50,625 nucleotides of DNA from Candidatus Woesearchaeota archaeon. GTDB lineage: Archaea; Nanobdellota; Nanobdellia; Woesearchaeales; GW2011-AR9. Positions 7,483 to 15,628 of the stretch are shown piece after piece; position 1 is the stretch's first letter; each line of letters opens with the position of its first letter. The stretch covers positions 1 to 50,625 of the forward strand of contig JABHWJ010000013.1 of NCBI GenBank assembly GCA_018657845.1, given 5' to 3'. A model generated the notes under the pieces. It was not told the origin of the DNA, made no database searches, and worked only from the letters and a program-made list of their open reading frames with translations. A program made the position numbers and the translations under genes.

Positions 7483-8957
7483 CTTACTTTGTAAATATGA
7501 ACTGTGTTGCTATATAATAATTCAAAACATCTTTGGTCAATATAAGGAGGTAATTCTAAATTATAAATAGATTTACTTTGAGGAGAAACTAATAGGTAAT
7601 GAAGGTTATATCTATCGAAAAGACTAATCGCTTGAGTTTGATAAGAGGTGCTGAAAAAAGAATTAAGATGAGAGAAACGTTCATCAATATCTTTGATTAA
7701 AGAAAATTGGGTGTCCATGAAATTTTTTCTTTGGCTAGTGTAGGCTAAGAGGTGACCTTCAGATAGGGAAGTTATTATAGTTGCTTGGGGGTTGGTGTTT
7801 TCTTTAATCCAAGTGAATGCTTTGAGATCTTCATCAGAAGGTGTTTGTTGCTGAAGGGCATAAGTGAAAGAGGGTATGATTGAAGTAATGATAAAAAGGA
7901 TTAAGATGATTATTGGTAAAACTGTAGTCCAACGTTTTATTTTAGTAAAATGAGTTTTTTGAAGATAAGGAGTGAAGGAAGTATACGCTTGGGCGAAGAA
8001 GATAGCTAAAATAAGACCAAAAAACATTAGGGCTAGACGAAATTCAACAAAATTGATGATTGCTAAGAATGCGGTGGAAATTGCTAGGCCAAGGAGGAGA
8101 AAAACATTTTTGTTTTTTTGTTCGAATAAAGATCTGTAAATTGTATAAAGTCCGATAAGGAAAGGAATCACGCCAATTAAGATTAGAGAGTTTAAGATGG
8201 AAATGTTAGGGAAGTATTGATTCATAATTTGAGGGGGAACGTTCTGCCAGATGAAGCTAGGCCCTTCAGTAATGAGAGTTCGTTTAAAGAAAAGAAATTG
8301 GGTCCAGATGAAAAGGAATAATGAGAAAAGAGCAAGTTCTAATTCTGCTTTGTCGGTTCTTTTTTCTTCAAGTTTGGAAAGGAACAAGTAGAAGAGGGTC
8401 CCTATTATTAGTAGGGCTGTGGCAGCACTAGTAAGAGAAAGGATTAAGATAGAGATGATGTAAATGTAATTGAACTTTTTTTCTCTGATTTTCATCAAGG
8501 AGTAAATGGCGAGTAAGGATAATGGGAGGAATAGGGATAATGGAGTGAAGGAATTAGTTTGGAAAAGGATAGGGATGAATGCAGAGATGAAGGCTGCGAA
8601 TAAAGAAGGGTTGTTTTTTTTGGTAATTTGTTTAGCAATGATGAAAATTAAAAAAGGGATTAGGGAGAGTAAGATGTTGGGGAGGAGTTTAGCTACTAGG
8701 TCTAATGGTAAGAATAGATCTAATGAAGCGGAAAGGTAATGAAACGCAGGTAGGAAGATCAGAGTTCTTCCGCCATAGGAAAGCGGGTCATCATAAAGTG
8801 GGAGGCCATGACTGGTTATGTGTTCAACCTGTCTTAGGTGGAAATAAGAATCATAAGTGAAGTTAGAAATAGAGAAGGCGAGGATTAATCTTAACATAAG
8901 AGTAAAGATAATTATAGCCAAAAGGAAGTATTTGGTTCTTTTTTCATTTGTGACCAT
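7455..8957 (-). CDS. GT-C glycosyltransferase, short STT3/AglB-like
   Basis: A 500-aa membrane protein with about 11-13 hydrophobic helices. After TM1 it carries TYDSYFHLR (D36, H40) and then a DDP motif at 56-58 followed by YGG, the pattern of the metal-binding first loop of oligosaccharyltransferases. The C-terminal exported domain begins near 385 with FTWIKENT and a region resembling the area around the WWDYG motif, although that motif itself is not present. STT3/AglB proteins transfer a lipid-linked glycan to Asn of exported proteins. This one is short for that family and may instead be a monosaccharide-transferring relative. It is the first gene of the minus-strand cluster and diverges from radB. 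Confidence 0.65.
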   Translation of the reverse strand: MVTNEKRTKYFLLAIIIFTLMLRLILAFSISNFTYDSYFHLRQVEHITSHGLPLYDDPLSYGGRTLIFLPAFHYLSASLDLFLPLDLVAKLLPNILLSLIPFLIFIIAKQITKKNNPSLFAAFISAFIPILFQTNSFTPLSLFLPLSLLAIYSLMKIREKKFNYIYIISILILSLTSAATALLIIGTLFYLFLSKLEEKRTDKAELELALFSLFLFIWTQFLFFKRTLITEGPSFIWQNVPPQIMNQYFPNISILNSLILIGVIPFLIGLYTIYRSLFEQKNKNVFLLLGLAISTAFLAIINFVEFRLALMFFGLILAIFFAQAYTSFTPYLQKTHFTKIKRWTTVLPIIILILFIITSIIPSFTYALQQQTPSDEDLKAFTWIKENTNPQATIITSLSEGHLLAYTSQRKNFMDTQFSLIKDIDERFSHLNSFFSTSYQTQAISLFDRYNLHYLLVSPQSKSIYNLELPPYIDQRCFELLYSNTVHIYKVRCQLRPTKP

Positions 8958-9014
8958 GATTTAAGTGAAAAAGAGGTTTTATTTTATAAATATGTAGGGT
9001 TGAGAGTCGAAATG

Positions 9015-9023
9015 TTTATAATA
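9015..9023 (+). promoter_or_regulatory. TATA box for radB
   Basis: TTTATAATA is centred 26 nt before the radB ATG, implying a leaderless mRNA. Confidence 0.55.
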
Positions 9024-9044
9024 TTTGGTAATTGAGATATTTAA

Positions 9045-9713
9045 ATGAAAGTTTCTACGGGGGCAGAATTTTTGGATAGAGTGTTTAATGGAGGGTATGA
9101 TACGGATGTAGTTACTACTATTTTTGGCCCTTCTGGAAGTGGGAAGACTAATCTTTGTTTGATTTCTGCAGTTAAGGTTGCTGAGCAAGGAAAGAAGGTG
9201 GTGTTTATTGATACGGAGGGAGGGATTTGTGTAGAACGGATTAGGCAGATCTCTAAAGATTATGAAGGGGTGTTGAAAAAGATCGTTTTCTTTAACCCAT
9301 TTAATTTTGTTGAGCAGCAGGAAGTTTTTGAAACTCTTAAAGAGATGGTGAATGAAGAGGTAGGGATGATTGTTGTAGATAGTATTTCCATGTTGTATCG
9401 GTTAGAGTTAGGTAAGGGCGAAGGGGTGTACGATGTTAATGTAGCCTTAGGAAGGCAGATTGCTCATTTAGTTGAGATTGCTAGGCGGCGTAAGATTCCG
9501 GTGTTAGTTACTAATCAAGTTTATTCTGATTTTGATAATAAAGATAAAGTGAAGATGGTTGGTGGCGATTTGTTGAAGTATGGTTCCAAGTGTTTGATTG
9601 AATTAATTAATTTGGTTAATTCTAGAGGATTAGTGTTGAGGAAGCATAGGTCGTTGCCTGAAGGGTTGAATGTTAAATTTAAGATTGTTTCTGAAGGGAT
9701 TGAAGAAGTTTAG
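9045..9713 (+). CDS. radB: DNA repair and recombination protein RadB
   Basis: RadB is the archaeal RecA/Rad51-superfamily paralogue that assists RadA in homologous recombination. The 222-aa length fits the family: a core ATPase domain without the N-terminal helix-hairpin-helix domain of RadA. Walker A is GPSGSGKT at 28-35. Walker B ends in D112 of MIVVDSIS, and a DTEGG motif at 56-60 lies in the expected place. The C-terminal strand region (LRKHRSLPEG) is typical. It stands alone, diverging from the glycosylation cluster, with a TATA box placed for leaderless translation. Confidence 0.92.
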   Translation: MKVSTGAEFLDRVFNGGYDTDVVTTIFGPSGSGKTNLCLISAVKVAEQGKKVVFIDTEGGICVERIRQISKDYEGVLKKIVFFNPFNFVEQQEVFETLKEMVNEEVGMIVVDSISMLYRLELGKGEGVYDVNVALGRQIAHLVEIARRRKIPVLVTNQVYSDFDNKDKVKMVGGDLLKYGSKCLIELINLVNSRGLVLRKHRSLPEGLNVKFKIVSEGIEEV

Positions 9714-9720
9714 AATAAAT

Positions 9721-9729
9721 TTATATAAT
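9721..9729 (+). promoter_or_regulatory. TATA box for the APH-type kinase gene
   Basis: TTATATAAT is centred 30 nt before the ATG at 9755, directly after the radB stop, so the kinase gene probably has its own transcript. Confidence 0.5.
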
Positions 9730-9754
9730 TAATAATTTTAGTTAATTCTGATAG

Positions 9755-10708
9755 ATGGTTGCTAAAACAAAGTTTTCAAAAGAGGAATTAAATAAGATTC
9801 TGTTAGATTATGATTTAGGGAGATTGAAAAGTTTAAGATTATTCAAAGAAGGGACAGTACAGACGAATATCTTTCTTGAGACAACTAAGGACAATTATGT
9901 TTTAAGATACTATGAAAATAGATCAAAAGAATATGTTCTTTTTGAGGTGAACATTCTTCATTATTTTAGTGATCATAACTATCCTTGTGCAACTCCAATA
10001 AGAAATGTTCATGGGGAGTTTATTGGTAGGTATAAAAAGAAGTATTTTGCAATCTTTGATTATGTTAAAGGAAATCATATTGAGAAACCAACTAAAATTC
10101 AAGGTCATGAATTGGGAAAGTATCTTGCTAAGCTCCATAACATTTCACAAAGTTATAGGCCTGATTATTTGGAGGTTAGAGAAACTAAAGATAAAAAGTT
10201 TTGTTTGGACACTGCAAAAGTTGAAGGAAAGAAATTCAAATCAAGGATTAAAGCAAACAAAAGAATGGAAATTTTAAAAAGAGAAATTGGTAAGGTAAAA
10301 TTGCCAGGTTCTCTACCGAAAGGGGTGTGTCATGGTGATTGGGATATTACTAATTTGAAATTTGAGGGAAATAAATTAGTCGGGGTTTTGGACTTTGATG
10401 ATTCTTGTTATACTCATTTAATATTTGATGTGGCTAATTTTATTTATTATTGGGCGTGGATGAGGGAGAAAAAATTTGATTTTAGTAGAGCAAGATCTTT
10501 ATTGAAAGATTATTTGAAATATAGAAAACTTTCTGAAATAGAGAAAAGATATTTGTTTGATGGAATAAAGATGGTTATCTTTACTTATATGGGTTGGTTT
10601 TTTTATGAGAAGTGGAAGAATGAAGATGTGTTTGAGAAATGTAGGAACAGACTTGAATTTTTAGATGGAATTGGCCGGGAAGAGTTTTATAAAAAGCTGT
10701 TTAAGTGA
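9755..10708 (+). CDS. APH/homoserine kinase II-like phosphotransferase
   Basis: A 317-aa small-molecule kinase of the aminoglycoside phosphotransferase superfamily. The catalytic loop is H193-G-D195-W-D-I-T-N200 and the metal-binding motif is D213-F-D215. The N-terminal lobe has the TNIFLETTKDNYVLRYY strand pattern seen in ThrB2-type homoserine kinases and related choline or fructosamine kinases. The substrate cannot be decided from motifs. Homoserine, choline-like alcohols or a sugar are plausible, and antibiotic resistance is unlikely to be the native role. Its 3' end overlaps the convergent PAP2-like gene by 8 nt. Confidence 0.75.
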   Translation: MVAKTKFSKEELNKILLDYDLGRLKSLRLFKEGTVQTNIFLETTKDNYVLRYYENRSKEYVLFEVNILHYFSDHNYPCATPIRNVHGEFIGRYKKKYFAIFDYVKGNHIEKPTKIQGHELGKYLAKLHNISQSYRPDYLEVRETKDKKFCLDTAKVEGKKFKSRIKANKRMEILKREIGKVKLPGSLPKGVCHGDWDITNLKFEGNKLVGVLDFDDSCYTHLIFDVANFIYYWAWMREKKFDFSRARSLLKDYLKYRKLSEIEKRYLFDGIKMVIFTYMGWFFYEKWKNEDVFEKCRNRLEFLDGIGREEFYKKLFK

Positions 10709-11546
10709 TTAATTGTTGACATTCTTCGTGGGTGAGTTTTTGATATTTTCCAGAAAGAACTATTTCTTGGTTAACTAATTCTGGTAGAGTTAATCCGGAG
10801 TCTGATTCTTGGTGATATTGGGTTGCAATTTCAGAAAAAGGAATGTCTGGATAAGTTATTTGGAGTTGATCAAATTTTGAGGTGAGGTCATCGAACTCTT
10901 GTTTGGGAAATGTTTTTGTGAAAGCTTTATTGGCACAGATCATTCCATAGATGACATCTACAACAGCATGTTGTTTTGTGTATAATACTGAAGAGAACAT
11001 TGCACCCATGTTTTTTTCATAAGGTTGAAATTCATTTGGAGGGATGATTGATTTTCCAATGTTGTAAGCTAGAACTGAATAAGTAATGTGTAAGCTAGGG
11101 CAGCAATTAACTGGATCATCCCAGTATTGGACAAATTTTAATGCCTTATCTTTGTGTTTTGTTGGCCGGGGCATGAAGGTTGGAATTGTTTTGAAAACAT
11201 CGGCAGCAAGTTCATTAGCGTATTTGAAACAGTCGGTGATTTCTTGCACTTCTTGGTTTTCGATGCAAGCAATACTGAAGTGTTTGGCTAATGAGAAAAA
11301 TTGAGGAACAATTAATGAATAGGCCTTGGCATCTTTTGGTTTAAAGGGAATTCTTTTATCTATCTCTGTTTCTACACAATACTTGTCTGCGTTTCTGATT
11401 AGGTTTTGAGTCCGGTGATATTGATTCATCCAGTCCCAAGCAATGTCTAGGAGAATTCTTCCTTTTTTACTGGTTTGTAAGTGTAAGAACTCTCTGATTA
11501 CTGGGAGAGTAAGTTTTACTGGTGGCATTGGTGGTAGAGAAAACAT
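10701..11546 (-). CDS. soluble PAP2-like (AUR1/IPC synthase-type) protein
   Basis: A 281-aa protein with a recognisable PAP2 active site: FMPRPT near 125-130, CCPSLHITYS (PSxH motif), and a third motif S-x4-K-Q-H-A-V-V-D-V. The CPSLH and QHAVVD variants resemble the AUR1/inositol-phosphorylceramide synthase branch. Family members are usually polytopic, but I see no convincing membrane helices here; the flanking regions are charged and helical. It may be a soluble or peripheral lipid phosphatase or phosphotransferase. A TATA box centred about 26 nt upstream supports a leaderless start at 11546. It is distinct from the 149-aa membrane PAP2 protein at 948-1397. Confidence 0.6.
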   Translation of the reverse strand: MFSLPPMPPVKLTLPVIREFLHLQTSKKGRILLDIAWDWMNQYHRTQNLIRNADKYCVETEIDKRIPFKPKDAKAYSLIVPQFFSLAKHFSIACIENQEVQEITDCFKYANELAADVFKTIPTFMPRPTKHKDKALKFVQYWDDPVNCCPSLHITYSVLAYNIGKSIIPPNEFQPYEKNMGAMFSSVLYTKQHAVVDVIYGMICANKAFTKTFPKQEFDDLTSKFDQLQITYPDIPFSEIATQYHQESDSGLTLPELVNQEIVLSGKYQKLTHEECQQLIT

Positions 11547-11566
11547 ATTATCTGAGGAGTAAGTTT

Positions 11567-11574
11567 ATTATAAA
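11567..11574 (-). promoter_or_regulatory. TATA box for the soluble PAP2-like gene
   Basis: On the minus strand this reads TTTATAAT, centred about 25 nt upstream of the ATG at 11546. Confidence 0.5.
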
Positions 11575-11621
11575 TTTATTTCTGTGTTGGAGTGGATACA
11601 TGAGCTAATGTTTAAGGAATG

Positions 11622-11630
11622 TTTATATAA
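11622..11630 (+). promoter_or_regulatory. TATA box for the 79-aa membrane protein gene
   Basis: TTTATATAA is centred 28 nt before the ATG at 11654, supporting this small ORF as a real leaderless gene. Confidence 0.55.
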
Positions 11631-11653
11631 TGAAGAATTAATATATTTAAATT

Positions 11654-11893
11654 ATGAATAAGAAAATTATTTTAATTGGGGTTATTGCGGTGTTGATACT
11701 TTCTTTAGTGATAGTGTTTACTGTTTTTAAACACGATTATCGGCCAGCTACATTGGATGGAGATAAATGTTTCACTTATACTCAAGATTGTACTTGTTTT
11801 GGATCACTTTTGGTTATGGAAAGTTTTCCTCTTCAATATAATTGCCAAGGGTTAGAGTTCTGTGAAGAGATTAATGTTACTGAATGTGATTAA
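11654..11893 (+). CDS. small membrane-anchored Cys-containing protein
   Basis: A 79-aa protein with one N-terminal hydrophobic helix (about 4-25) and an exported domain of about 53 residues. That domain has six cysteines, in the order C-x6-C-x-C and then three more near the C-terminus, consistent with disulfides. I do not recognise a family. The well-placed TATA box and the alternation of a helix with a compact Cys domain argue that it is expressed. It lies between the PAP2-like gene and rpsB, with no functional link visible. Confidence 0.6.
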   Translation: MNKKIILIGVIAVLILSLVIVFTVFKHDYRPATLDGDKCFTYTQDCTCFGSLLVMESFPLQYNCQGLEFCEEINVTECD

Positions 11894-11924
11894 TCTTTGT
11901 TAGGTATTGATATTCCCAGAAACC

Positions 11925-11933
11925 TTTATAAAG
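11925..11933 (+). promoter_or_regulatory. TATA box for rpsB
   Basis: TTTATAAAG predicts a start near 11955. That leaves a leader of about 100 nt before rpsB, unlike the leaderless neighbours. Confidence 0.5.
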
Positions 11934-11954
11934 TACTGACGAAAATAGATAGTT

Positions 11955-12057
11955 ATAGCCGACGCTTATCCGTTGTAGGGTAAAGCATTACACATTGAGG
12001 CAAAAAAAATATGTGAATAAGACTTATTCTTATTTGCTAATGGAGCTAAAATAAAAA
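11955..12057 (+). promoter_or_regulatory. structured 5' leader of rpsB
   Basis: The predicted leader holds a hairpin of GCTTATCC (11964-11971) with GGGTAAAGC (11978-11986), closed through one bulge and a G-U pair, and a palindrome GAATAAGACTTATTC (12015-12029). A weak Shine-Dalgarno TGGAG lies at 12041-12045. A ribosomal protein gene with such a leader suggests autogenous control, but the structure is only inferred. Confidence 0.4.
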
Positions 12058-12666
12058 ATGGTAGCAGAACAACAAGAGAATTTACTCTTACCTTCAGCTG
12101 AATACTTGAAGTCAGGAGTACATATTGGAACTAAATTTAAAACTAAATATATGAATAATTTCATTTACAAAACTAGGCCAGATGGGTTAAGTGTTTTGAA
12201 TTTGAAGAAAATTGATGAAAGAGTCAAAGTTGCAGCTAAGTTCTTATCACAATATGAACCTCAAGATATTTTGGTGGTAGGTAGGAGAGAGAATGGCTGG
12301 AAAGCTTTGAAGATGATGAATAAATTAGCTGGAATCAGAGTTATTACTGGAAGGTATCCCCCAGGAATTCTAACTAATCCAAATCTAGAAACTTTTATTG
12401 AACCAAAGGTATTGGTAGTTTGTGACCCTTGGCCAGATAAGAATGCAGTAGAAGATGCTTTGAAAGCAGGAATGCCTATTGTGGCATTATGTGATACAAA
12501 TAACCAAACCAATAATCTTGATTTGGTAGTTCCTTGTAATAATAAAGGAAGGAAATCCGTAGGGATAGTAATATATTTGTTAACTCAAGAATACTTACGT
12601 CATAAAGCTGTGTTGAAGGGCGATGAAAAGTTAGGCGCCGAAATAGACGACTTTACTGATGAATAG
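12058..12666 (+). CDS. rpsB: 30S ribosomal protein S2 (uS2)
   Basis: A 202-aa archaeal uS2 of the small ribosomal subunit. Typical segments are visible: GTKFKTKYM near the N-terminus, VGRRENGWKA, RYPPGILTNP, PKVLVVCDPWPDKNA, and IVALCDTNNQTNNLDLVVPCNNKGR, ending in an acidic tail. The length is normal for archaea. It is not next to the usual archaeal partners (uL13, uS9, rpoN, rpoK, enolase), as in many rearranged DPANN genomes. Expression is probably from its own promoter with a long leader. Confidence 0.97.
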   Translation: MVAEQQENLLLPSAEYLKSGVHIGTKFKTKYMNNFIYKTRPDGLSVLNLKKIDERVKVAAKFLSQYEPQDILVVGRRENGWKALKMMNKLAGIRVITGRYPPGILTNPNLETFIEPKVLVVCDPWPDKNAVEDALKAGMPIVALCDTNNQTNNLDLVVPCNNKGRKSVGIVIYLLTQEYLRHKAVLKGDEKLGAEIDDFTDE

Positions 12667-12673
12667 ATTTATT

Positions 12674-12692
12674 CTTTTTTTCTTTTTATTTT
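12674..12692 (+). terminator. T-rich terminator after rpsB
   Basis: A run of T blocks starts a few nt after the stop codon, the typical form of archaeal intrinsic termination. Confidence 0.5.
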
Positions 12693-12732
12693 ATCATTTC
12701 GTTTATTTACCTATTAAGGAGGGGACTTGTTG

Positions 12733-13434
12733 ATGTCTGACAATATTATTGAATTAAGAAGTAGGGAAGATCTAGAAAGAATTGTAAAAACAAGTCTTAG
12801 TGATTTTTTCAGTAATCAACTTAGAACATTTTTGAATGAGAACCCAAACTCTGTTGATGATATAAAACGTGAGATTTCTTTGTTTAATATCACTGATGAT
12901 CTTGAGAAAAGATATGAGAAGAAATTAGAGCATTTTTGTGGTTTTATCCGAATGTTTTATTTCGGCATGAGCCGTGATAAGGTTGATAAAGAGGATATGT
13001 TATTCCATGGGTTTTTGGATCAATTTCAAGGTGAAGAATACTTTGAGATGGCTTATTCTTTTAGAAATTCACGAGATAATAGTATTGATAATCTTAATGC
13101 TCTTCAAGAATTTATAAATGGTGAACTGATTAGTCATAAATTGGATCTGAATTCTATCCGGGAGCCCAGTTTTCTCTTACCTTTCATAATGGGTCTTTAT
13201 CCAAATGCTGATAGCTTGAATCATACATTTTTAAACTATCTTGAGAAACAAGTGGAATCTGTTGGACAATTAACTAGAAACCTCATGTTGGTTTTTGGAA
13301 AACTACAGGGCATTGATCAAAATGAAGTTTATAGGGATGTGGCAATGCGTAAGAAAAAGTTCATAGAATTATCATTTTATGAACATAGTTTTGTGCCAAT
13401 GGTAGAATGTTTATACGAATCTTATCAGCGTTAG
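12733..13434 (+). CDS. hypothetical protein, mostly helical
   Basis: A 233-aa acidic, soluble protein with no signal peptide, membrane helix or cysteine motif. I do not recognise a family. Predicted content is largely helical, with segments such as RSREDLERIVKTSLSDFF and KKLEHFCGFIRMFYFG. I chose the ATG at 12733 over two in-frame TTG codons just before it because AAGGAGGGG lies about 8-10 nt upstream, a strong Shine-Dalgarno and one of the best in the window. T-rich blocks flank it on both sides, so it is probably monocistronic. Confidence 0.65.
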   Translation: MSDNIIELRSREDLERIVKTSLSDFFSNQLRTFLNENPNSVDDIKREISLFNITDDLEKRYEKKLEHFCGFIRMFYFGMSRDKVDKEDMLFHGFLDQFQGEEYFEMAYSFRNSRDNSIDNLNALQEFINGELISHKLDLNSIREPSFLLPFIMGLYPNADSLNHTFLNYLEKQVESVGQLTRNLMLVFGKLQGIDQNEVYRDVAMRKKKFIELSFYEHSFVPMVECLYESYQR

Positions 13435-13437
13435 ATT

Positions 13438-13453
13438 CTTTTTTTTTCTTTTT
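13438..13453 (+). terminator. T-rich terminator
   Basis: Nine T, then C, then more T, immediately after the stop of the preceding helical protein gene and before the TATA box of the next gene. Confidence 0.5.
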
Positions 13454-13463
13454 AACAAAACAT

Positions 13464-13472
13464 TTTTATAAT
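13464..13472 (+). promoter_or_regulatory. TATA box for the histidine phosphatase gene
   Basis: TTTTATAAT is centred 26 nt before the ATG at 13494. Confidence 0.55.
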
Positions 13473-13493
13473 TATGTTTAAAATAAGTTTTTT

Positions 13494-14054
13494 ATGAAAT
13501 TAATCATAGTTAGACATGGGGAAACTGAAGAGAATAAGGCACATATTTTGCAAGGGCACTTACCCGGAAAACTTTCTCAGTTAGGAATTGAACAGGCAAA
13601 GAAAGTTGCTTTGAGATTAAAAGAAGAACCAGTTGAGGTTATTTATTCGAGTGATTTGGCAAGAGCTGTTGACACTGCTAAAGAGATTCATAAGTTTCAT
13701 CCTGGTGTGGATTTAATATTTACAGAAAAGCTTAGAGAAAAAAATATGGGAAGTTATACTTCTCTTAATTATAAAGAGGTTGATTGGGACAATCCTCCTA
13801 AGGATATGGAAACTAGAGAGAGTATGAGGATAAGAGTTAAATCTTTGATTGATGAGGTTTATTCAAAATATCAAAATAAGACCGTTGTCTTTGTTGGTCA
13901 TGGGGGAATAAATAAAGCTATTATTGCTTTGGTTAAAGGAGAAGGAGTAGATTATGATTTGGTCAATTCAGGAAATACTGCAGTAACTATTTTTGAGATT
14001 TATGAAGATAACAAACATAAGATTCATTGTCTGAATTGTACTAAGCATTTGTGA
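13494..14054 (+). CDS. histidine phosphatase family protein (phosphoglycerate mutase-like)
   Basis: A 186-aa protein with the branch-1 histidine phosphatase motifs: RHGETEEN at 7-14 with the phospho-acceptor His, the LARAVDTA region, E in LREKNMG, and VGHGG near 139-143 with the second catalytic His. The family includes cofactor-dependent phosphoglycerate mutases, alpha-ribazole phosphatase and broad phosphatases. This length and the MGSY signature fit a phosphatase of the GpmB/CobC type better than a true glycolytic mutase. No cobalamin genes lie nearby, so the substrate is open. Confidence 0.85.
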   Translation: MKLIIVRHGETEENKAHILQGHLPGKLSQLGIEQAKKVALRLKEEPVEVIYSSDLARAVDTAKEIHKFHPGVDLIFTEKLREKNMGSYTSLNYKEVDWDNPPKDMETRESMRIRVKSLIDEVYSKYQNKTVVFVGHGGINKAIIALVKGEGVDYDLVNSGNTAVTIFEIYEDNKHKIHCLNCTKHL

Positions 14055-14111
14055 GGTAACTAGTTCTTTTAGAAGAGATGATTTAGAGTAATTAAATGGT
14101 CTTTAATAATA

Positions 14112-14120
14112 CTTATAAAG
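14112..14120 (+). promoter_or_regulatory. TATA box for the yvcK-like gene
   Basis: CTTATAAAG is centred 30 nt before the ATG at 14146. It supports that start over the in-frame TTG at 14134. Confidence 0.5.
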
Positions 14121-14145
14121 GGAAAATCGATGTTTGTTAAATAGG

Positions 14146-15114
14146 ATGAAAAAGAAGATTGTGGTCATTGGTGGAGGGACAGGAAACTTTACAGTGTTAC
14201 AAGGGTTAAAGAATTATCCTGTGGAGTTAAGTTCAATTGTTTCGATGGCTGATGACGGCGGAAGTACTGGGGTTTTGCGCGATGAATTGGGAGTATTGCC
14301 TCCAGGAGATGTGAGACAATGTTTAGTTGCTTTATCAGGATCATCACGTTTGATGAGGAGTTTGATGAATTACCGGTTTGAAGATGGATGTTTACAAGGA
14401 CACAGTTTTGGAAATTTATTCTTATCTGCTTTGGAGAAAGTTACAGGTAGTTTTGAAAAAGCAGTAGATGAGGTAGGGAAGGTTTTATTGATTAAGGGGA
14501 AAGTGATTCCAGTTACAATTAATCAAACCAGATTGAAAATGATTTTGAATAATAAGAAACTGTTGGATGGAGAGTGTCAGATTCACGAATCTACTGAAGT
14601 CGATCAAGGATATACTGCGCTTTATTTGGAACCTTTTCCTACAGTGAATCAACGAGCGATTGATGAAATCAGGAATGCGGATTTGATTGTTTTAGGTCCG
14701 GGCGGATTATATACTTCTTTAATTCCAAATTTACTTGTGGAAGGAATGAGTAAGGCTTTAAGGGAAACGCAAGCTAAGAAAGTTTTTGTGGTTAATCTAA
14801 TTAATAAAAAAGGTCAAACCACCAATTTTTCTACTGGGGATTATTTGAAAGAGATAAATAGATTTACAGGAAGGAATGTTTTTGATCATGTTATAATCAA
14901 TGATGGTCTTCCTCCAGAGGAATTAGTTGCCAAGTATAAAGAAGAAGGAGATTTAGTTAAAGATGATTTGGAGGATCCAAAAATTATTAGAGCTAATTTA
15001 TTGGGTAATGGATTTAAGGAAGTACAGAAAGGGGATTTGATTAAGAGGAATTTAATTCGTCATGATTCTGATAAACTGGCTGCAGAGTTGATGAAACTTG
15101 TTGAAACTTGTTGA
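14146..15114 (+). CDS. yvcK: YvcK/CofD-like family protein
   Basis: A 322-aa protein of the YvcK/UPF0052 branch of the CofD fold. The N-terminal VVIGGGTGNF, SMADDGGSTG, LPPGDVRQCL and QGHSFGNL segments are diagnostic. YvcK proteins bind UDP-sugars and control central carbon use and cell shape in bacteria; CofD transfers a lactyl-phospho group in F420 synthesis. The DDGGSTG motif and absence of F420 genes favour YvcK, though the archaeal role is unknown. A sugar-nucleotide pyrophosphorylase follows two genes downstream, which fits a UDP-sugar link. The repeated GAAACTTGTT at its 3' end (15101-15130) spans the stop codon. Confidence 0.85.
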   Translation: MKKKIVVIGGGTGNFTVLQGLKNYPVELSSIVSMADDGGSTGVLRDELGVLPPGDVRQCLVALSGSSRLMRSLMNYRFEDGCLQGHSFGNLFLSALEKVTGSFEKAVDEVGKVLLIKGKVIPVTINQTRLKMILNNKKLLDGECQIHESTEVDQGYTALYLEPFPTVNQRAIDEIRNADLIVLGPGGLYTSLIPNLLVEGMSKALRETQAKKVFVVNLINKKGQTTNFSTGDYLKEINRFTGRNVFDHVIINDGLPPEELVAKYKEEGDLVKDDLEDPKIIRANLLGNGFKEVQKGDLIKRNLIRHDSDKLAAELMKLVETC

Positions 15115-15142
15115 TTATTGAAACTTGTTAAATGGATTTAAG

Positions 15143-15628
15143 ATGAAGGAAAAATTATTAATTTTTGATTTAGATGATACATTGATTGATACTAATGGCG
15201 TTTTAAGAGAGGAGACTGTTTGGGAAGATGTGGAAAAGTTGACATTATTGCCTGGAGTGAAAGATTTCTTTATTAATTTTTCAGGAAAGAAAGTTTTAGT
15301 AACAAAAGAAACTGATGAAGGATTGCAGAGTAAGAAAATAGAAGTTTTAAAGATAAGAGATTTATTTGTTGAGATTCTGATTTGTTATAATAATGAAGGA
15401 AAGAAAAAATGTTTTGAAAAAGTGATGAATGATTTTCCGGATGATGAGCTTTGGGTGATTGGAGATCGGAGAGATTCAGAGATTAGGCATGGTAATGAAT
15501 TGGGTCTGAAAACAATGTTATTGAAGCGTGGAAAATATAAAAATTTAAAAGCTAAAGATGGGTTAGAGGTCCCAGATTATGAAGTAGAGGGATTTGAGGA
15601 ATTAACGGAGATAATATGCAAGCAGTAA
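15143..15628 (+). CDS. HAD-superfamily phosphatase
   Basis: A 161-aa HAD hydrolase. Motif I is FDLDDTLID near the start, with the nucleophile Asp and the general acid two residues later. A VTKET stretch takes the place of motif II, and the acidic motif IV is IGDRRDSE. The cap is minimal. These enzymes dephosphorylate small phosphorylated metabolites. The ATG at 15143 puts DLDDT at the expected distance; a TTG at 15125 is less likely. Its end overlaps the nucleotidyltransferase start by 13 nt, so the two are coupled and it may act on a related sugar phosphate. Confidence 0.8.
   Translation: MKEKLLIFDLDDTLIDTNGVLREETVWEDVEKLTLLPGVKDFFINFSGKKVLVTKETDEGLQSKKIEVLKIRDLFVEILICYNNEGKKKCFEKVMNDFPDDELWVIGDRRDSEIRHGNELGLKTMLLKRGKYKNLKAKDGLEVPDYEVEGFEELTEIICKQ

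Noticed and set aside
11955-12057. Riboswitch upstream of rpsB
   Set aside because: The hairpins do not match a riboswitch class that I recognise; protein feedback is a simpler reading.
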